DNA of 64,000 nt, taken from assembly GCF_025836995.1 (NCBI RefSeq), contig NZ_CP107546.1:2666001-2730000 (forward strand). The letters run 5' to 3'. Positions 24,448 to 32,861 of this stretch are shown one piece after another. The notes under the pieces are model-generated. The model was not told the DNA's origin, made no database searches, and saw only the letters and a program-made list of their open reading frames with translations. The stretch is from Microbacterium sp. M28 (GTDB lineage: Bacteria; Actinomycetota; Actinomycetes; Actinomycetales; Microbacteriaceae). Every line of letters starts with the position of its first letter. Positions within the stretch are counted from its first letter, which is position 1. The translations under genes were made by a program, and so were the position numbers.

Positions 24448-25783
24448 GGAGGTGCCGGTAGGGCTCGGACGGGAAGACCTGCTCGGTCATGGTGACCAGG
24501 CCGTCGGCGACGTAGATCTCGACGATCGTCGCGTCGACCACGATCATCAGGTCGACGCTGTCTGCCGCTTCGGGAGGCAGCGGAGCCCGATCGACCGAGG
24601 GGAACCCGTCGTGGAAGGCCGTCGCCCCGCTGGCCGTCCGGTCGCAGGTGATGCTGCGCTCGGCGCCGTCGACCGTGAGCACGAGACGTTCGTCGTCCGC
24701 GCCGGACAGCACGACGGCGTGTCGGTCTCCAGGGGCCGCGGGCACGGAGAGCTCGAAGACCGTGAGGTCCTGCCGGTCCTTCGGCAGGACCGGCCGCTGC
24801 GCCAGGCGGAGCCGGTCGTCCGCGCTTCGCACGAGGCGCATCTCGCGCACGAGCGACATGGCGGATCGCCACGGTGCGGTGGGCGTCTCGTTGGCGTAGT
24901 CCCAGTTGCTGGCCCATCCGATCATCAACCGTCGTCCGTCGGGTGCGTGGTTGAACGAGACGGCGGCGTAGTAGTCCCGGCCGTAATCGAGCCAGTCGAA
25001 GTCCCGCGGGTCGGTCGAATTCACCAGGCGCTCCGGCGTGAACGTCGTGCCGTCGAAGTCGCCGACGAAGTACTGCGCGCCGGAGCCTCCGGCGATCCCA
25101 CCAGGGTTCAGACTGACGACCATCACCCACCGCATGCGGTCCTCGCCGTCGACCGCGATCGGGAAGAGGTCGGGGCACTCCCAGACTCCCCCTGTCGCGT
25201 GGGCGGGTCCGAAGTGCGAGACGAACGTCCACTCGAGCAGGTCGGGCGAGGTGTAGATCGCGACGCGTCGCGCGACGGCCTCGACGACGACCATGACCCA
25301 GTGCCCGTCGTCCCCGCCGTACCAGAACACCTTCGGGTCGCGGAACTCGCTCGAGCCGATGTCGAGCACCGGATTGCCCTCGTAGCGGCTCCACGTCGCG
25401 CCGTCGTCCACGCTGAACGCCAGCGCCTGCGACTGCGAACCCGGCTTCGAGCTCGTGTAGATCGCGACCATGGCGGTCTCGCCCGGTCCCGCGAATCCCG
25501 CGGTGTTGCGCACGTCGACGACGGCGCTGCCCGAGAACGCCATCTCGTCCTCGGTCCACGGGATGGCGACGTCCTGCTCGACCCAGGAGACGAGGTCCGT
25601 CGAGGTCGCATGCCCCCACGAGATGTTCCCCCAGGTGCTGTCGAGCGGGTTGTTCTGGAAGAAGAGGTGATAGGTGCCGTCGTGGTACAGCAGTCCGTTC
25701 GGATCGTTGAGCCAGGAGTCCTTCGCGGTGAAGTGGACTGCCGGGCGCAGTGAGGCGATGTGGGCGGTGGGGAGAGGTGTCAC
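24425..25783 (-). CDS. GH32 beta-fructosidase (intracellular)
   Basis: A 452-residue glycoside hydrolase family 32 enzyme that hydrolyses beta-fructosyl bonds in sucrose, levan or inulin oligomers. The nucleophile is in DSWLNDPNGLLYHDGTYHLF (Asp27). The transition-state stabiliser is in FRDPKVFWY and the acid/base glutamate in WECPDLFPI. A beta-propeller is followed by a C-terminal beta-sandwich with LMIVVDATIVEIYV. No signal peptide, so it acts on imported oligosaccharides. GTG 25783 is the start, with AGGAAAG seven bases upstream; a long in-frame extension beyond it is non-coding. Confidence 0.93.
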   Translation of the reverse strand: MTPLPTAHIASLRPAVHFTAKDSWLNDPNGLLYHDGTYHLFFQNNPLDSTWGNISWGHATSTDLVSWVEQDVAIPWTEDEMAFSGSAVVDVRNTAGFAGPGETAMVAIYTSSKPGSQSQALAFSVDDGATWSRYEGNPVLDIGSSEFRDPKVFWYGGDDGHWVMVVVEAVARRVAIYTSPDLLEWTFVSHFGPAHATGGVWECPDLFPIAVDGEDRMRWVMVVSLNPGGIAGGSGAQYFVGDFDGTTFTPERLVNSTDPRDFDWLDYGRDYYAAVSFNHAPDGRRLMIGWASNWDYANETPTAPWRSAMSLVREMRLVRSADDRLRLAQRPVLPKDRQDLTVFELSVPAAPGDRHAVVLSGADDERLVLTVDGAERSITCDRTASGATAFHDGFPSVDRAPLPPEAADSVDLMIVVDATIVEIYVADGLVTMTEQVFPSEPYRHLHVDALPA

Positions 25784-25818
25784 GGACTTTCCTGTGTGTC
25801 GATGGCGGAACGGGGGCG

Positions 25819-25850
25819 GGGTGGGGAGGATCGTGCGACCCTCCCCACCC
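25819..25850 (-). terminator. Stable hairpin after the solute-binding-protein gene
   Basis: An 11-bp GC-rich stem, GGGTGGGGAGG / CCTCCCCACCC, eight bases after the solute-binding protein stop and inside the operon. It has no T-run. Such hairpins behind binding-protein genes typically stabilise the upstream mRNA or partly terminate, giving more binding protein than downstream enzyme. Confidence 0.65.
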
Positions 25851-25857
25851 GCGAGGA

Positions 25858-27471
25858 CTACTCGCCGCCCTCCTGGAAGCGGTCGTATGCCTGCTGGTAC
25901 GTGGCGATGACGTCGTCGACCCCGAGCGATTCGAGCTGGGAGACGTATGCGTCCCACTCGCTGTCGATCGTGCCGTCCACGATCCACGCGGCGAACTTCT
26001 CCTTGACGAGAGTGTTGATGTCGGTCGTCGCGAACGAGACCTGCTCCAGCTCCTCGTTGGACAGCAGCACCGGCGGGTAGCCGTCGTTGGCCTGGTACGG
26101 CGCATAGTACTCCGCGACGAGGTCCTGGCGCTCCTTGGCGCGGGGTTCTGGTGCGACGACGGTCTCGAAGTCCTGGGCGGTCACGATCCGGGGGCCGCCA
26201 GGGGCGACGGCCTGGCGGCGCTCGCCCTCGGACTCTCCGGGTGCGACGGGGATCTGGACGAGGACGCCCTCGGCATCCTCCTCGAGGGTGACACCGATCG
26301 GGCCCCAGCTCGTCTGAGCCGACATCACCGGGTCGAACAGACGGTCGGCCCAGCGCATGGTGGCCGCCGGGTACTCGTTCGAGCGGGTGATCGCCATCGC
26401 ACCTCGACTCACCTCCGGGTAGTTCGAGACGCTGGCCAGCTTCTCGCCGTCCGTGCCCTCCAGGATGCCGAGCAGCGCGTAGTCGCCCACCCGCTCGTCG
26501 CCGACCATCTCCTTCAGCTCCCACCAGAAGAACGACCCGAGGATCGGCGTGGCGGCCTTGTTCTTGGCGAGGTAGGCCGTGTCGTCCTGGGAGAACGACT
26601 CCGGGTCGATCAGGCCGTCGGCATACCACTCGCCGAGCGCGGAGACGCCGGCCTTGTACCCGTCGGTGTCAGCGGTGAACTCGACGGTGTCATCGCGGAC
26701 GATGCGGTGGTCGTTGTTCTCCGGCTGCCCGCCGAGCGCCGCGATCAGATCGTGCGGGTTGGCGCAGAACGAGTCCGTGCGGAACGAGAGCGGGATCTCG
26801 TCGGCGATGCCGTTGCCGTTGGGGTCCTGCGTCTTGAACGCCGTCAGCGCCTCGCGGTACTCGTCGATCGTGGTGGGCATCGGCAGGCCGACCGCATCCA
26901 GCCAGGCCGTGTTGATGTAGAGGAAGTTCGGGTACTGGACGATTCCGAGCTCCTCCACGTTGGGCAGCGAGTAGATGTGCCCGTCCGAAGCCGTGATGGC
27001 TGCGCGGATGTCGGGACGCTCGTCGAGGATCGCGGTGAGCGTGGGCGCGTGCTCGGCGATCAGGTCCTCGAGCGGCAGCAGCGTGCCGTTGCTGCCGTTC
27101 TCCACGATCTCGGCATCCGACAGCCCCGTGTTGAAGAGCACATCCGGCAGGTCGCCGCTGGCGAGCATGAGGTTCTTCTTCTCGGCGTAGACCTGATCGG
27201 GGAGGTTCTCCCATTCGATGGCGATGTTGGTATCGGCCTCCCACTGCTGGACGAGCTCCATCTCGGAGAACTCCGGTGCCAGCGGTGCCTTGGTCCCGCC
27301 GAAGGTCAGCGTGAGGGTCTCGTCGACGATCGGCAGGCCTTCTTCGTTGAACCCGAAGTCGCCCGACTTGTCCTCGATCTCGGCGGCGGTGTCGCTCCCG
27401 GTGCAGCCGGCGAGCAGCAGTGCGCCAGTCACGACGGTGGCGGAAGCGATAAGGAAACGGCGGTGTCTCAT
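25858..27471 (-). CDS. ABC sugar solute-binding lipoprotein (LplA-like, large)
   Basis: A 537-residue extracellular binding protein. The signal peptide has the lipobox LLLAGCTGSD (cysteine near residue 23). The mature part is the large (>500 residue) type found with LplB/YtcP permeases for oligosaccharides. It lies between the permease genes and the GH32/kinase genes, so the expected ligand is a fructo-oligosaccharide. A strong hairpin follows its stop codon. Confidence 0.9.
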   Translation of the reverse strand: MRHRRFLIASATVVTGALLLAGCTGSDTAAEIEDKSGDFGFNEEGLPIVDETLTLTFGGTKAPLAPEFSEMELVQQWEADTNIAIEWENLPDQVYAEKKNLMLASGDLPDVLFNTGLSDAEIVENGSNGTLLPLEDLIAEHAPTLTAILDERPDIRAAITASDGHIYSLPNVEELGIVQYPNFLYINTAWLDAVGLPMPTTIDEYREALTAFKTQDPNGNGIADEIPLSFRTDSFCANPHDLIAALGGQPENNDHRIVRDDTVEFTADTDGYKAGVSALGEWYADGLIDPESFSQDDTAYLAKNKAATPILGSFFWWELKEMVGDERVGDYALLGILEGTDGEKLASVSNYPEVSRGAMAITRSNEYPAATMRWADRLFDPVMSAQTSWGPIGVTLEEDAEGVLVQIPVAPGESEGERRQAVAPGGPRIVTAQDFETVVAPEPRAKERQDLVAEYYAPYQANDGYPPVLLSNEELEQVSFATTDINTLVKEKFAAWIVDGTIDSEWDAYVSQLESLGVDDVIATYQQAYDRFQEGGE

Positions 27472-27507
27472 GGTGTGCTTTCTGGTTGGGGGTGGGTGAT
27501 CGGACGG

Positions 27508-28485
27508 TCAGCTCTTGACGGCGCCGAGGAGCGCCCCCTGAGTGAAGTGCTTCTGCATGAAGGGCAGGACGATCAGCAGCGGGACCGTGGAGACGACGAT
27601 CATGCCGTACTTGATCAACTCGCCGAGGCGCTGGGCGGCCGCGTACGAGTCGAGCGCCCCAGTGCCGCCTGCCGAGGACACCTCGGACTGGATGAGAACG
27701 TTGCGCAGTACGAGCTGAAGCGGATATTTGCTCTCGTCGTTCAGGAAGATGAGGGCGTCGAAGAACGCGTTCCAGTTCGCCACGAGGTGGATCATGATCA
27801 TCAGGAAGATGAGCGGCTTCGACAGCGGGAGCACGATCCGGAAGAAGAAGCGGAAGTCGTTGGCTCCGTCCAGCTGAGCCGCTTCGCGCAACTCCGCTGG
27901 GACGTTGTTCTCGAAGAAGGCGCGGGCGATGATCAGATTCCAGACCCCGACGGCTCCTGGCAGCACGATCGCCCAGATGGTGTCGAGCATGCCCAGGTCG
28001 CGGACCACGAGGTAGCGGGCGATGAGACCGCCGTCGATGAACATCGTGATGATGAACAGCAGCATGAAGAAGGTGCGGCCGTAGAGGTCCTTCCGCGACA
28101 GCGCATACGCACCGCAGAGGATGACCGCGACGCTGATCGCCGTTCCGAGGACGGTGTAGAGGACGGAGTTCGCGAATCCGCGGATGATGGTCGAGTCGGA
28201 GAAGATGCGCGCATAGCCCTCGAGCGTGAAGCCCCGCGGCCAGAGCCACACGTTGCCGTTGAGGATCTCGGACGGCTCGCTGACCGAGGCGATCACGATG
28301 AAGTACAGCGGGTAGAGGATCGCGACGATCGCGACGATCAGCATCCCGATCGCGAAGAAGTTGAACACCGGGTCGGCGGCGCGGTCGCGCCAGCGACCGC
28401 GAGCGGTCGGGCGTCGCCGCGCGTCGGCCGCTGCAGGACGGGGCGGCACGTCGGATGCCGTGGGTGCGGAGAGCGTGTCGGTCAT
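27508..28485 (-). CDS. ABC sugar permease (YtcP/LplC type)
   Basis: A 325-residue membrane protein with six membrane segments. The cytoplasmic EAA loop is REAAQLDGANDFRFFFRIVL (about 195-215), which contacts the shared ATPase. A proline-rich cytoplasmic N-terminus of about 40 residues precedes TM1 (FFAIGMLIVAIVAILYPLYF). It ends with the C-terminal FMQKHFTQGALLGAVKS typical of this permease. It starts seven bases after the partner permease. No ATPase gene is present, so a general MsiK-type ATPase elsewhere is expected. Confidence 0.9.
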   Translation of the reverse strand: MTDTLSAPTASDVPPRPAAADARRRPTARGRWRDRAADPVFNFFAIGMLIVAIVAILYPLYFIVIASVSEPSEILNGNVWLWPRGFTLEGYARIFSDSTIIRGFANSVLYTVLGTAISVAVILCGAYALSRKDLYGRTFFMLLFIITMFIDGGLIARYLVVRDLGMLDTIWAIVLPGAVGVWNLIIARAFFENNVPAELREAAQLDGANDFRFFFRIVLPLSKPLIFLMIMIHLVANWNAFFDALIFLNDESKYPLQLVLRNVLIQSEVSSAGGTGALDSYAAAQRLGELIKYGMIVVSTVPLLIVLPFMQKHFTQGALLGAVKS

Positions 28486-28492
28486 GGCGTCA

Positions 28493-29461
28493 TCACCAAA
28501 GGGTCGATTGCCCGGCTCGCTTCGCGACCCAGTTGAAGGTCAGCAGCAGGACGAGGTTGATCAGGGAGTTGAACAGGCCGATGGCGGCCGAGTAGCTGAA
28601 CTGCGCCTGCTGGAGACCGATCTTGTAGACGTAGGTCTGGATGACCTCGGATGTCGGCAGGTTCAGGTCGGTCTGCATGAGCAGCACCTTCTCGAAGCCC
28701 AGATTGAAGAGGTTGCCGATCGCCAGGATGAACAGGATGGTGATGACCGGCATGATCCCGGGGATGTCGATGTGGCGGATGCGCTGCCACTTGCTCGCGC
28801 CGTCGACTCTCGCCGCCTCGTGCAGCGCCGGGTCGATCGCGGTCAGCGCCGCGAGGTACACGATCATGGAGAACCCGGCCGTCTGCCAGATGTCCGATCC
28901 GATGTAGAGGGGCCGGAACCAGTCGGGCGAGCCCATGAAGAAGACCGGGTCGCCGCCGAAGGCGACGATGGCGTTGTTGATGATCCCCGCCCGCGGCGAG
29001 AACAGCAGGAAGATCATGCCGACCACGACGACGACGGAGATGAACGACGGCGCGTACAGGACGGTCTGGGTGAACCTCTTGAACCGCGGACTGGAGAGCT
29101 GGTTGACGACCAGCGCGAGGACGATCGGAACGGGGAAGGCGATCAGCAGTCCGAGCGCGTTCACGGTGAGGGTGTTCTCGATCAGGCGCCCGAACTGGAA
29201 CGAGTTGACGAATCGGACGAAGTGCTCGAGACCGACCCACGGGCTGCCCGTGAACCCGAGCGCCGGGTTGTAGTCGCGGAACGCGATCTGCGCGCCGTAC
29301 ATCGGCCAGTACTTGAACACGATGATGTAGATCACCGCGGGAGCAAGTAATACGTATAACTGCCAAGAACGCAAAGCACGTCGCAGGTGCGAGCGCACGC
29401 GTCCCGCGCGCGCAGGCGGACCCTCGGGACGTTCGGTTTCGGCGGGGGCTGAAGTTGTCAT
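28493..29461 (-). CDS. ABC sugar permease (LplB type)
   Basis: A 322-residue permease. TM1 is WQLYVLLAPAVIYIIVFKYW, followed by MYGAQIAFRDYNPALGF, the hallmark of LplB-like subunits. The EAA loop reads EAARVDGASKWQRIRHI. The ATG at 29461 overlaps the lacI stop by four bases. The TM1 codons (TTA TAC GTA TTA CTT) are AT-rich and rare for this genome, and they spell an operator-like palindrome. Confidence 0.9.
   Translation of the reverse strand: MTTSAPAETERPEGPPARAGRVRSHLRRALRSWQLYVLLAPAVIYIIVFKYWPMYGAQIAFRDYNPALGFTGSPWVGLEHFVRFVNSFQFGRLIENTLTVNALGLLIAFPVPIVLALVVNQLSSPRFKRFTQTVLYAPSFISVVVVVGMIFLLFSPRAGIINNAIVAFGGDPVFFMGSPDWFRPLYIGSDIWQTAGFSMIVYLAALTAIDPALHEAARVDGASKWQRIRHIDIPGIMPVITILFILAIGNLFNLGFEKVLLMQTDLNLPTSEVIQTYVYKIGLQQAQFSYSAAIGLFNSLINLVLLLTFNWVAKRAGQSTLW
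29347..29360. promoter_or_regulatory. Intragenic operator-like palindrome in the LplB-type permease gene
   Basis: GTAATACGTATAAC, reverse complement GTTATACGTATTAC, is nearly a perfect dyad. It resembles the two intergenic fructan sites (GTTATACGATTAAC on the same strand). It lies about 100 bases inside the first permease gene, where it forces two TTA leucine codons. It may be an auxiliary operator for looping or a roadblock. Confidence 0.5.
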
Positions 29462-30492
29462 GCATGCACCTTCGCATCGGCGATCGATCCCCGCAGGATC
29501 GGTACGCACTCGATCGGATTGGACGTCGGCTCCTGCCCGATTCCCGACAGGAGGAGTTGGATGCCGGTTCGGGCCATCTGCTCGTAGGGAAGCTCGATGG
29601 TGCTGAGCCCTGGATCGAGGATGGGAGCGAGCATCTCGTGATTGTCGAAGCCCACGATGGAGCAGTCCTCGGGGACGCGCAGTCCGCGCGACTCGAGCGC
29701 ACGATAGGCACCCCACGCCGTGCGGTCGTTGCCGCAGAAGATCGCGGTCGGCGGCGCATCGAGGTCGAACAGGTCGAGCGTCAGCGCGAGGCCGTCCTCG
29801 ACGATGCCACCGCCGTAGCGGATGAGCTCCGGGTCCTCCGCGATGCCCGCTTCCGCGAGGGCGCGGCGATACCCCGCGAGTCGCCCGAGGCCGGCCGGCA
29901 GATCACTGTCCTCCGGCTGGATGTTGATCATCGCGATGCGCGTATGTCCTGCTTCGATCAACGGGCGGGTGGCCGCGTAGCCGCCGCCTTCCTCGTCGGG
30001 GAAGACGCTCGCGACGCGTCGCGAGCGCTCCTGCGCGTTGACCACGACCGTCGGCACGGCATCCAGGCCGGCCGGCAGGTCGAGCACGCGGTGGTACATC
30101 GACGCGTACACGACACCCTTGACCCGGTACGAGAGCATCATGTCGATGGCCGCGGCCTCGAGGTCGGGCTCGTTGAAGGTGTCGACACTCAGGATCACGT
30201 TGCCCGTCTCCCACGCCAGCAGTTGCGCACCCTTGAGCAGGCGACCGGCGAAGGGAGAACTGGCGACCTCATCCGAGATGAAGCCGATCATCCCGGACTC
30301 GCCGCTGCGCAGCGATTTGGCGAAGGCGTTCGTCCGGTAACCCAGTTCATCGACGGTGTCGAGCACGCGCTGCCGGGTGCTCTCGTTGACGCGGTTGCCG
30401 CCGACGTTATTCAGAACGAGCGAGACGGTGGCCTGGGACACGCCCGCACGTTCGGCGACCTGTTTCATCGTCGCCGTCGCTTTGCGCGCCAT
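29458..30492 (-). CDS. LacI-family regulator of the fructan operon
   Basis: A 344-residue LacI/GalR repressor. The helix-turn-helix is MKQVAERAGVSQATVSLVLN, followed by the hinge (NAFAKSLRSGESG). The sensor domain ends with DCSIVGFDNHEMLAPILDPGLSTIELPYEQ. It is the first gene of the fructan operon and is coupled to the LplB-type permease. The operator sits 18 bases upstream, between the -10 and the start codon, so it should repress its own operon until fructose or a fructan oligomer binds. Confidence 0.92.
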   Translation of the reverse strand: MARKATATMKQVAERAGVSQATVSLVLNNVGGNRVNESTRQRVLDTVDELGYRTNAFAKSLRSGESGMIGFISDEVASSPFAGRLLKGAQLLAWETGNVILSVDTFNEPDLEAAAIDMMLSYRVKGVVYASMYHRVLDLPAGLDAVPTVVVNAQERSRRVASVFPDEEGGGYAATRPLIEAGHTRIAMINIQPEDSDLPAGLGRLAGYRRALAEAGIAEDPELIRYGGGIVEDGLALTLDLFDLDAPPTAIFCGNDRTAWGAYRALESRGLRVPEDCSIVGFDNHEMLAPILDPGLSTIELPYEQMARTGIQLLLSGIGQEPTSNPIECVPILRGSIADAKVHA

Positions 30493-30509
30493 TGCTCACC
30501 ACCCTTGGT

Positions 30510-30527
30510 CGTTAATCGTATAACGGA
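30510..30527. promoter_or_regulatory. LacI operator at the fructan operon promoter
   Basis: CGTTAATCGTATAACGGA, identical in 17 of 18 bases to the site at 32719-32736. The dyad is GTTA-N6-TAAC. It lies directly downstream of the -10 of the operon promoter, where a bound repressor would cover the transcription start. Confidence 0.8.
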
Positions 30528-30528
30528 C

Positions 30529-30555
30529 ATTATCACCGTGTCCGGACCTGTGCAA
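30529..30555 (-). promoter_or_regulatory. Promoter of the fructan operon
   Basis: On the minus strand, a -35 TTGCAC (30550-30555) and a -10 GATAAT (30529-30534) are separated by 15 bases. The LacI operator follows at once. This is the only good sigma-70-like pair in the gap and would drive lacI through the kinase gene. Confidence 0.55.
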
Positions 30556-30556
30556 C

Positions 30557-32689
30557 TCATTCCGGGTCGGCCGGCGCATACGCCGAGTGAAGCGGGTGGA
30601 TCTCGCATCGTTCGAGGCGCGAGTCCGCCCCGATCCGCACCCGTACACCCTGGGCATCCGGCGACACCGGGTAGGCGCGAGAGGTGAGTGCGACCCGGTC
30701 GTCGACGTAGAACTCGATCATCGATCCGTCCACCACGACGCGCGCCCGCACGGTCGCGCTGTCGGGCCTGGCGATCCCCCGAAGACCCTCCCGATGCTCG
30801 GGCGCGTGGCTGCTCCGACTCCGATCGATCCAGACCTCCGAACCGGTGACGCCGAGCACCGTGCTCTCGCTGCCGTCCGCGTTGCGAAGGACCTCCATCT
30901 CGAACTGTGCTCCGGTGATTTCGAGCTCGATATCGAGATGACGGCCGCGGGCGAGCTCGTCGCCCGCGGCCGGAGCGAGCTGCGGTTCGCGCAGCGACCG
31001 CAGTTCGGCGACCGGCCTCACCGAGAGCCCTCCGTCGCTGTGCAGACCGAGCTCGAGCGGCCAGCCCGCATTGTGCGCCCACCCCGTCGCGGCGAACTCC
31101 TCGCCGCTGCGCTTGTCCTGGGCGATCGTCCAGAGGATCGAACGCCCGTCGCTCAGGAGCGTGCCGCTCGGCCCGGTCAGATGCCCACCGCCGTCGAACT
31201 CGCGGGGCTCGGCATGGTCAGGGACGAAACGGCGCTCGGCGGCGCTCCAGACGCCGACCCAGTGCCAGACGTGCTGCAGATGATGCTCGCTCGTCCCCGC
31301 CCACCAGGGTGCGACGAACAGCGCATGCCGGGTGCGACCGTCCGCGCCGATGCCGACAGGGAGCAGGACGGGCAGCTCCCACATCACTCCCGTCGCGGGG
31401 AACCGCCCCACATCGCCGACCAGCAGCGGCTCGCACTGCCGCCATTCCCGCCCGTCGCTCGAGTCGAACAGCAGGGCCGCCCCGCCCAACCCCTCGAGGC
31501 CGGCCCCGACGAGCATGAACCATGCCTCGCCCTCCCGCCACACGAACGGGTCTCGGAACTGGCCGTCCACCAACGACTCGGTGCGGCCGGGCACACTCGC
31601 CGGCATGCGGAGCACAGGGACCTCGTCTGCCTTCCAACCCGCACCGTCGGGTCTGGCGACCGCCACCGACTGATCCGGCTTCGCGGACATGTCGCCTGCC
31701 GTGAAGAAGAGCAGGTGCTCGCCGTCGGCGCCCGTGACCGAGCTGCCGCTCCAGATCCCGTCCGGCGCGACGATCGTGTCCGCGGGTGCGAGCGCGATCG
31801 GCTCGTCCCGCCAGTGCGCGAGGTCCTCGCTGACCGCGTGCGCCCACGCGATGTCACCCCAGTACGGACCGACCGGGTTGTGCTGCGAGAAGAGATGATG
31901 GGTCCCCGCCACCTCGATGGCCGCATGCGGCTCGTTCATCCAGCCCTGCGGGGCCGTGACGTGTGCGATCGGGCGGTGCGGGTCATCCGCGAAGCGGGAT
32001 CTGTCCGGAGCCGTCTCGGCGCGTGAACCGACGGTGCCGGCCGCCGGATCCGCGGTCGGCACGTCACCCGCGCCGTTCGCCTGGAGGAGTGCCACCGACG
32101 CCCTGGCGAGGAGTCCGTTCGCCGCACCGCGCCGGAACAGGTCGTCGACGAGCGGAGCCTCGCCCGTTCGCCCAATCCGCACGAGCGACGGGAGGGAGAC
32201 CGTTCGAGGCCGGAACGCGACCTCGCCTGCGGCGATGCCGTCGAGGAAGAGGCGCGACGCCCCACCGTTCACTTCCAGGACGAGGTGGTGCCAACGGTCC
32301 CTGTCGAGCATCCGTTCTCCGACCAGAAGCTCACCGCCGATGATGGCAGCGATGCGTCCAGACCGGACATGGCCGAGGGCGACTCCGCGCTCGACGTCGG
32401 TCGCGTCGATCAGCGCGGTGAAGCCGCGCGAGTCCCCGCTCGCGATCGCCCGCGGCGCGAACCAGGCCGACAGCCGGACCTCGACGTCCTCGTACGTTCG
32501 GCCCCGATGCTCCACCCAAGTGGACCAGCCGTCCAGATACAGGGCGGATTCCCCCGTGGTGCGGCCGCGGCGCGGCTTCCCGAGCGTCCTGCGCTGCGCG
32601 GCAGGCGCGTCGATGACGATCGATGCGGATCCGCGCGCCGCATCGACGACGGTCACGGGGTTGCCGGTGAAGCTGAGGTCGAAGATCAT
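30557..32689 (-). CDS. GH32 family hydrolase with N-terminal LamG-like domain
   Basis: A 710-residue protein. Residues 1-195 form a concanavalin/LamG-like beta-sandwich (WHHLVLEVNGGASRLFLDGI). Residues about 235-700 form a GH32 domain. The nucleophile block reads QGWMNEPHA, with glutamate (about 253) where classical enzymes have WMNDPN; this variant is known in a GH32 branch. The RDP motif (GQFRDPFVWREGEAW) is intact, and the acid/base motif is VMWELPV instead of WECPD. No signal peptide. It is transcribed alone from a promoter with a fructan-type operator. A fructan or fructoside substrate is likely, but the altered motifs leave specificity open. Confidence 0.88.
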   Translation of the reverse strand: MIFDLSFTGNPVTVVDAARGSASIVIDAPAAQRRTLGKPRRGRTTGESALYLDGWSTWVEHRGRTYEDVEVRLSAWFAPRAIASGDSRGFTALIDATDVERGVALGHVRSGRIAAIIGGELLVGERMLDRDRWHHLVLEVNGGASRLFLDGIAAGEVAFRPRTVSLPSLVRIGRTGEAPLVDDLFRRGAANGLLARASVALLQANGAGDVPTADPAAGTVGSRAETAPDRSRFADDPHRPIAHVTAPQGWMNEPHAAIEVAGTHHLFSQHNPVGPYWGDIAWAHAVSEDLAHWRDEPIALAPADTIVAPDGIWSGSSVTGADGEHLLFFTAGDMSAKPDQSVAVARPDGAGWKADEVPVLRMPASVPGRTESLVDGQFRDPFVWREGEAWFMLVGAGLEGLGGAALLFDSSDGREWRQCEPLLVGDVGRFPATGVMWELPVLLPVGIGADGRTRHALFVAPWWAGTSEHHLQHVWHWVGVWSAAERRFVPDHAEPREFDGGGHLTGPSGTLLSDGRSILWTIAQDKRSGEEFAATGWAHNAGWPLELGLHSDGGLSVRPVAELRSLREPQLAPAAGDELARGRHLDIELEITGAQFEMEVLRNADGSESTVLGVTGSEVWIDRSRSSHAPEHREGLRGIARPDSATVRARVVVDGSMIEFYVDDRVALTSRAYPVSPDAQGVRVRIGADSRLERCEIHPLHSAYAPADPE

Positions 32690-32718
32690 CGTCGGCTTTC
32701 GTGTTCGTGGATCGAGAG

Positions 32719-32736
32719 CGTTAATCGTATAACCGA
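32719..32736. promoter_or_regulatory. LacI operator upstream of the second GH32 gene
   Basis: CGTTAATCGTATAACCGA differs from the lacI-upstream operator by one base. It lies 30 bases before the GH32 start, overlapping a TATACG -10-like sequence on the minus strand. This places the gene in the same regulon as the fructan operon. Confidence 0.8.
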
Positions 32737-32748
32737 CGATGTTAGCAG

Positions 32749-32791
32749 CAAAACGAATCGCGCCCCCGGACTTCGTCCCGGAGCGCGATTC
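32749..32791 (-). terminator. Intrinsic terminator of the ancestral tRNA-Ser gene
   Basis: Outer stem GAATCGCGC / GCGCGATTC with an inner CCGGAC/GTCCCGG stem, followed on the minus strand by GTTTTGC. It starts four bases after the left tRNA 3' end, as expected for the original chromosomal tRNA terminator. This shows that the left repeat is the displaced chromosomal 3' end. Confidence 0.8.
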
Positions 32792-32794
32792 TCG

Positions 32795-32861
32795 TGGCGG
32801 AGACGGAGGGATTTGAACCCTCGGTCCCCGTGAGGGGACTCCACCTTAGCAGGGTGGTGCA
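32795..32861 (-). repeat. attL: 67-bp repeat of the tRNA-Ser 3' part
   Basis: Identical over all 67 bases to 40550-40616. It runs from the CCA end through the T arm, variable arm and anticodon arm to TGCACC. Outside it lies the tRNA terminator (chromosomal side); inside lies island DNA. Confidence 0.9.

Noticed and set aside
24425..26629. A 734-codon GH32 frame with a long N-terminal extension
   Set aside because: The extension overlaps the solute-binding-protein gene in another frame and has shadow composition. GTG 25783 has a good ribosome-binding site and the normal GH32 N-terminus.
25750..28536. A 928-codon open frame on the plus strand opposite the binding-protein and permease genes
   Set aside because: It is an arginine/aspartate/valine-rich antisense shadow typical of high-GC DNA. 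The minus-strand frames there have signal peptide, lipobox, membrane segments and EAA loops.
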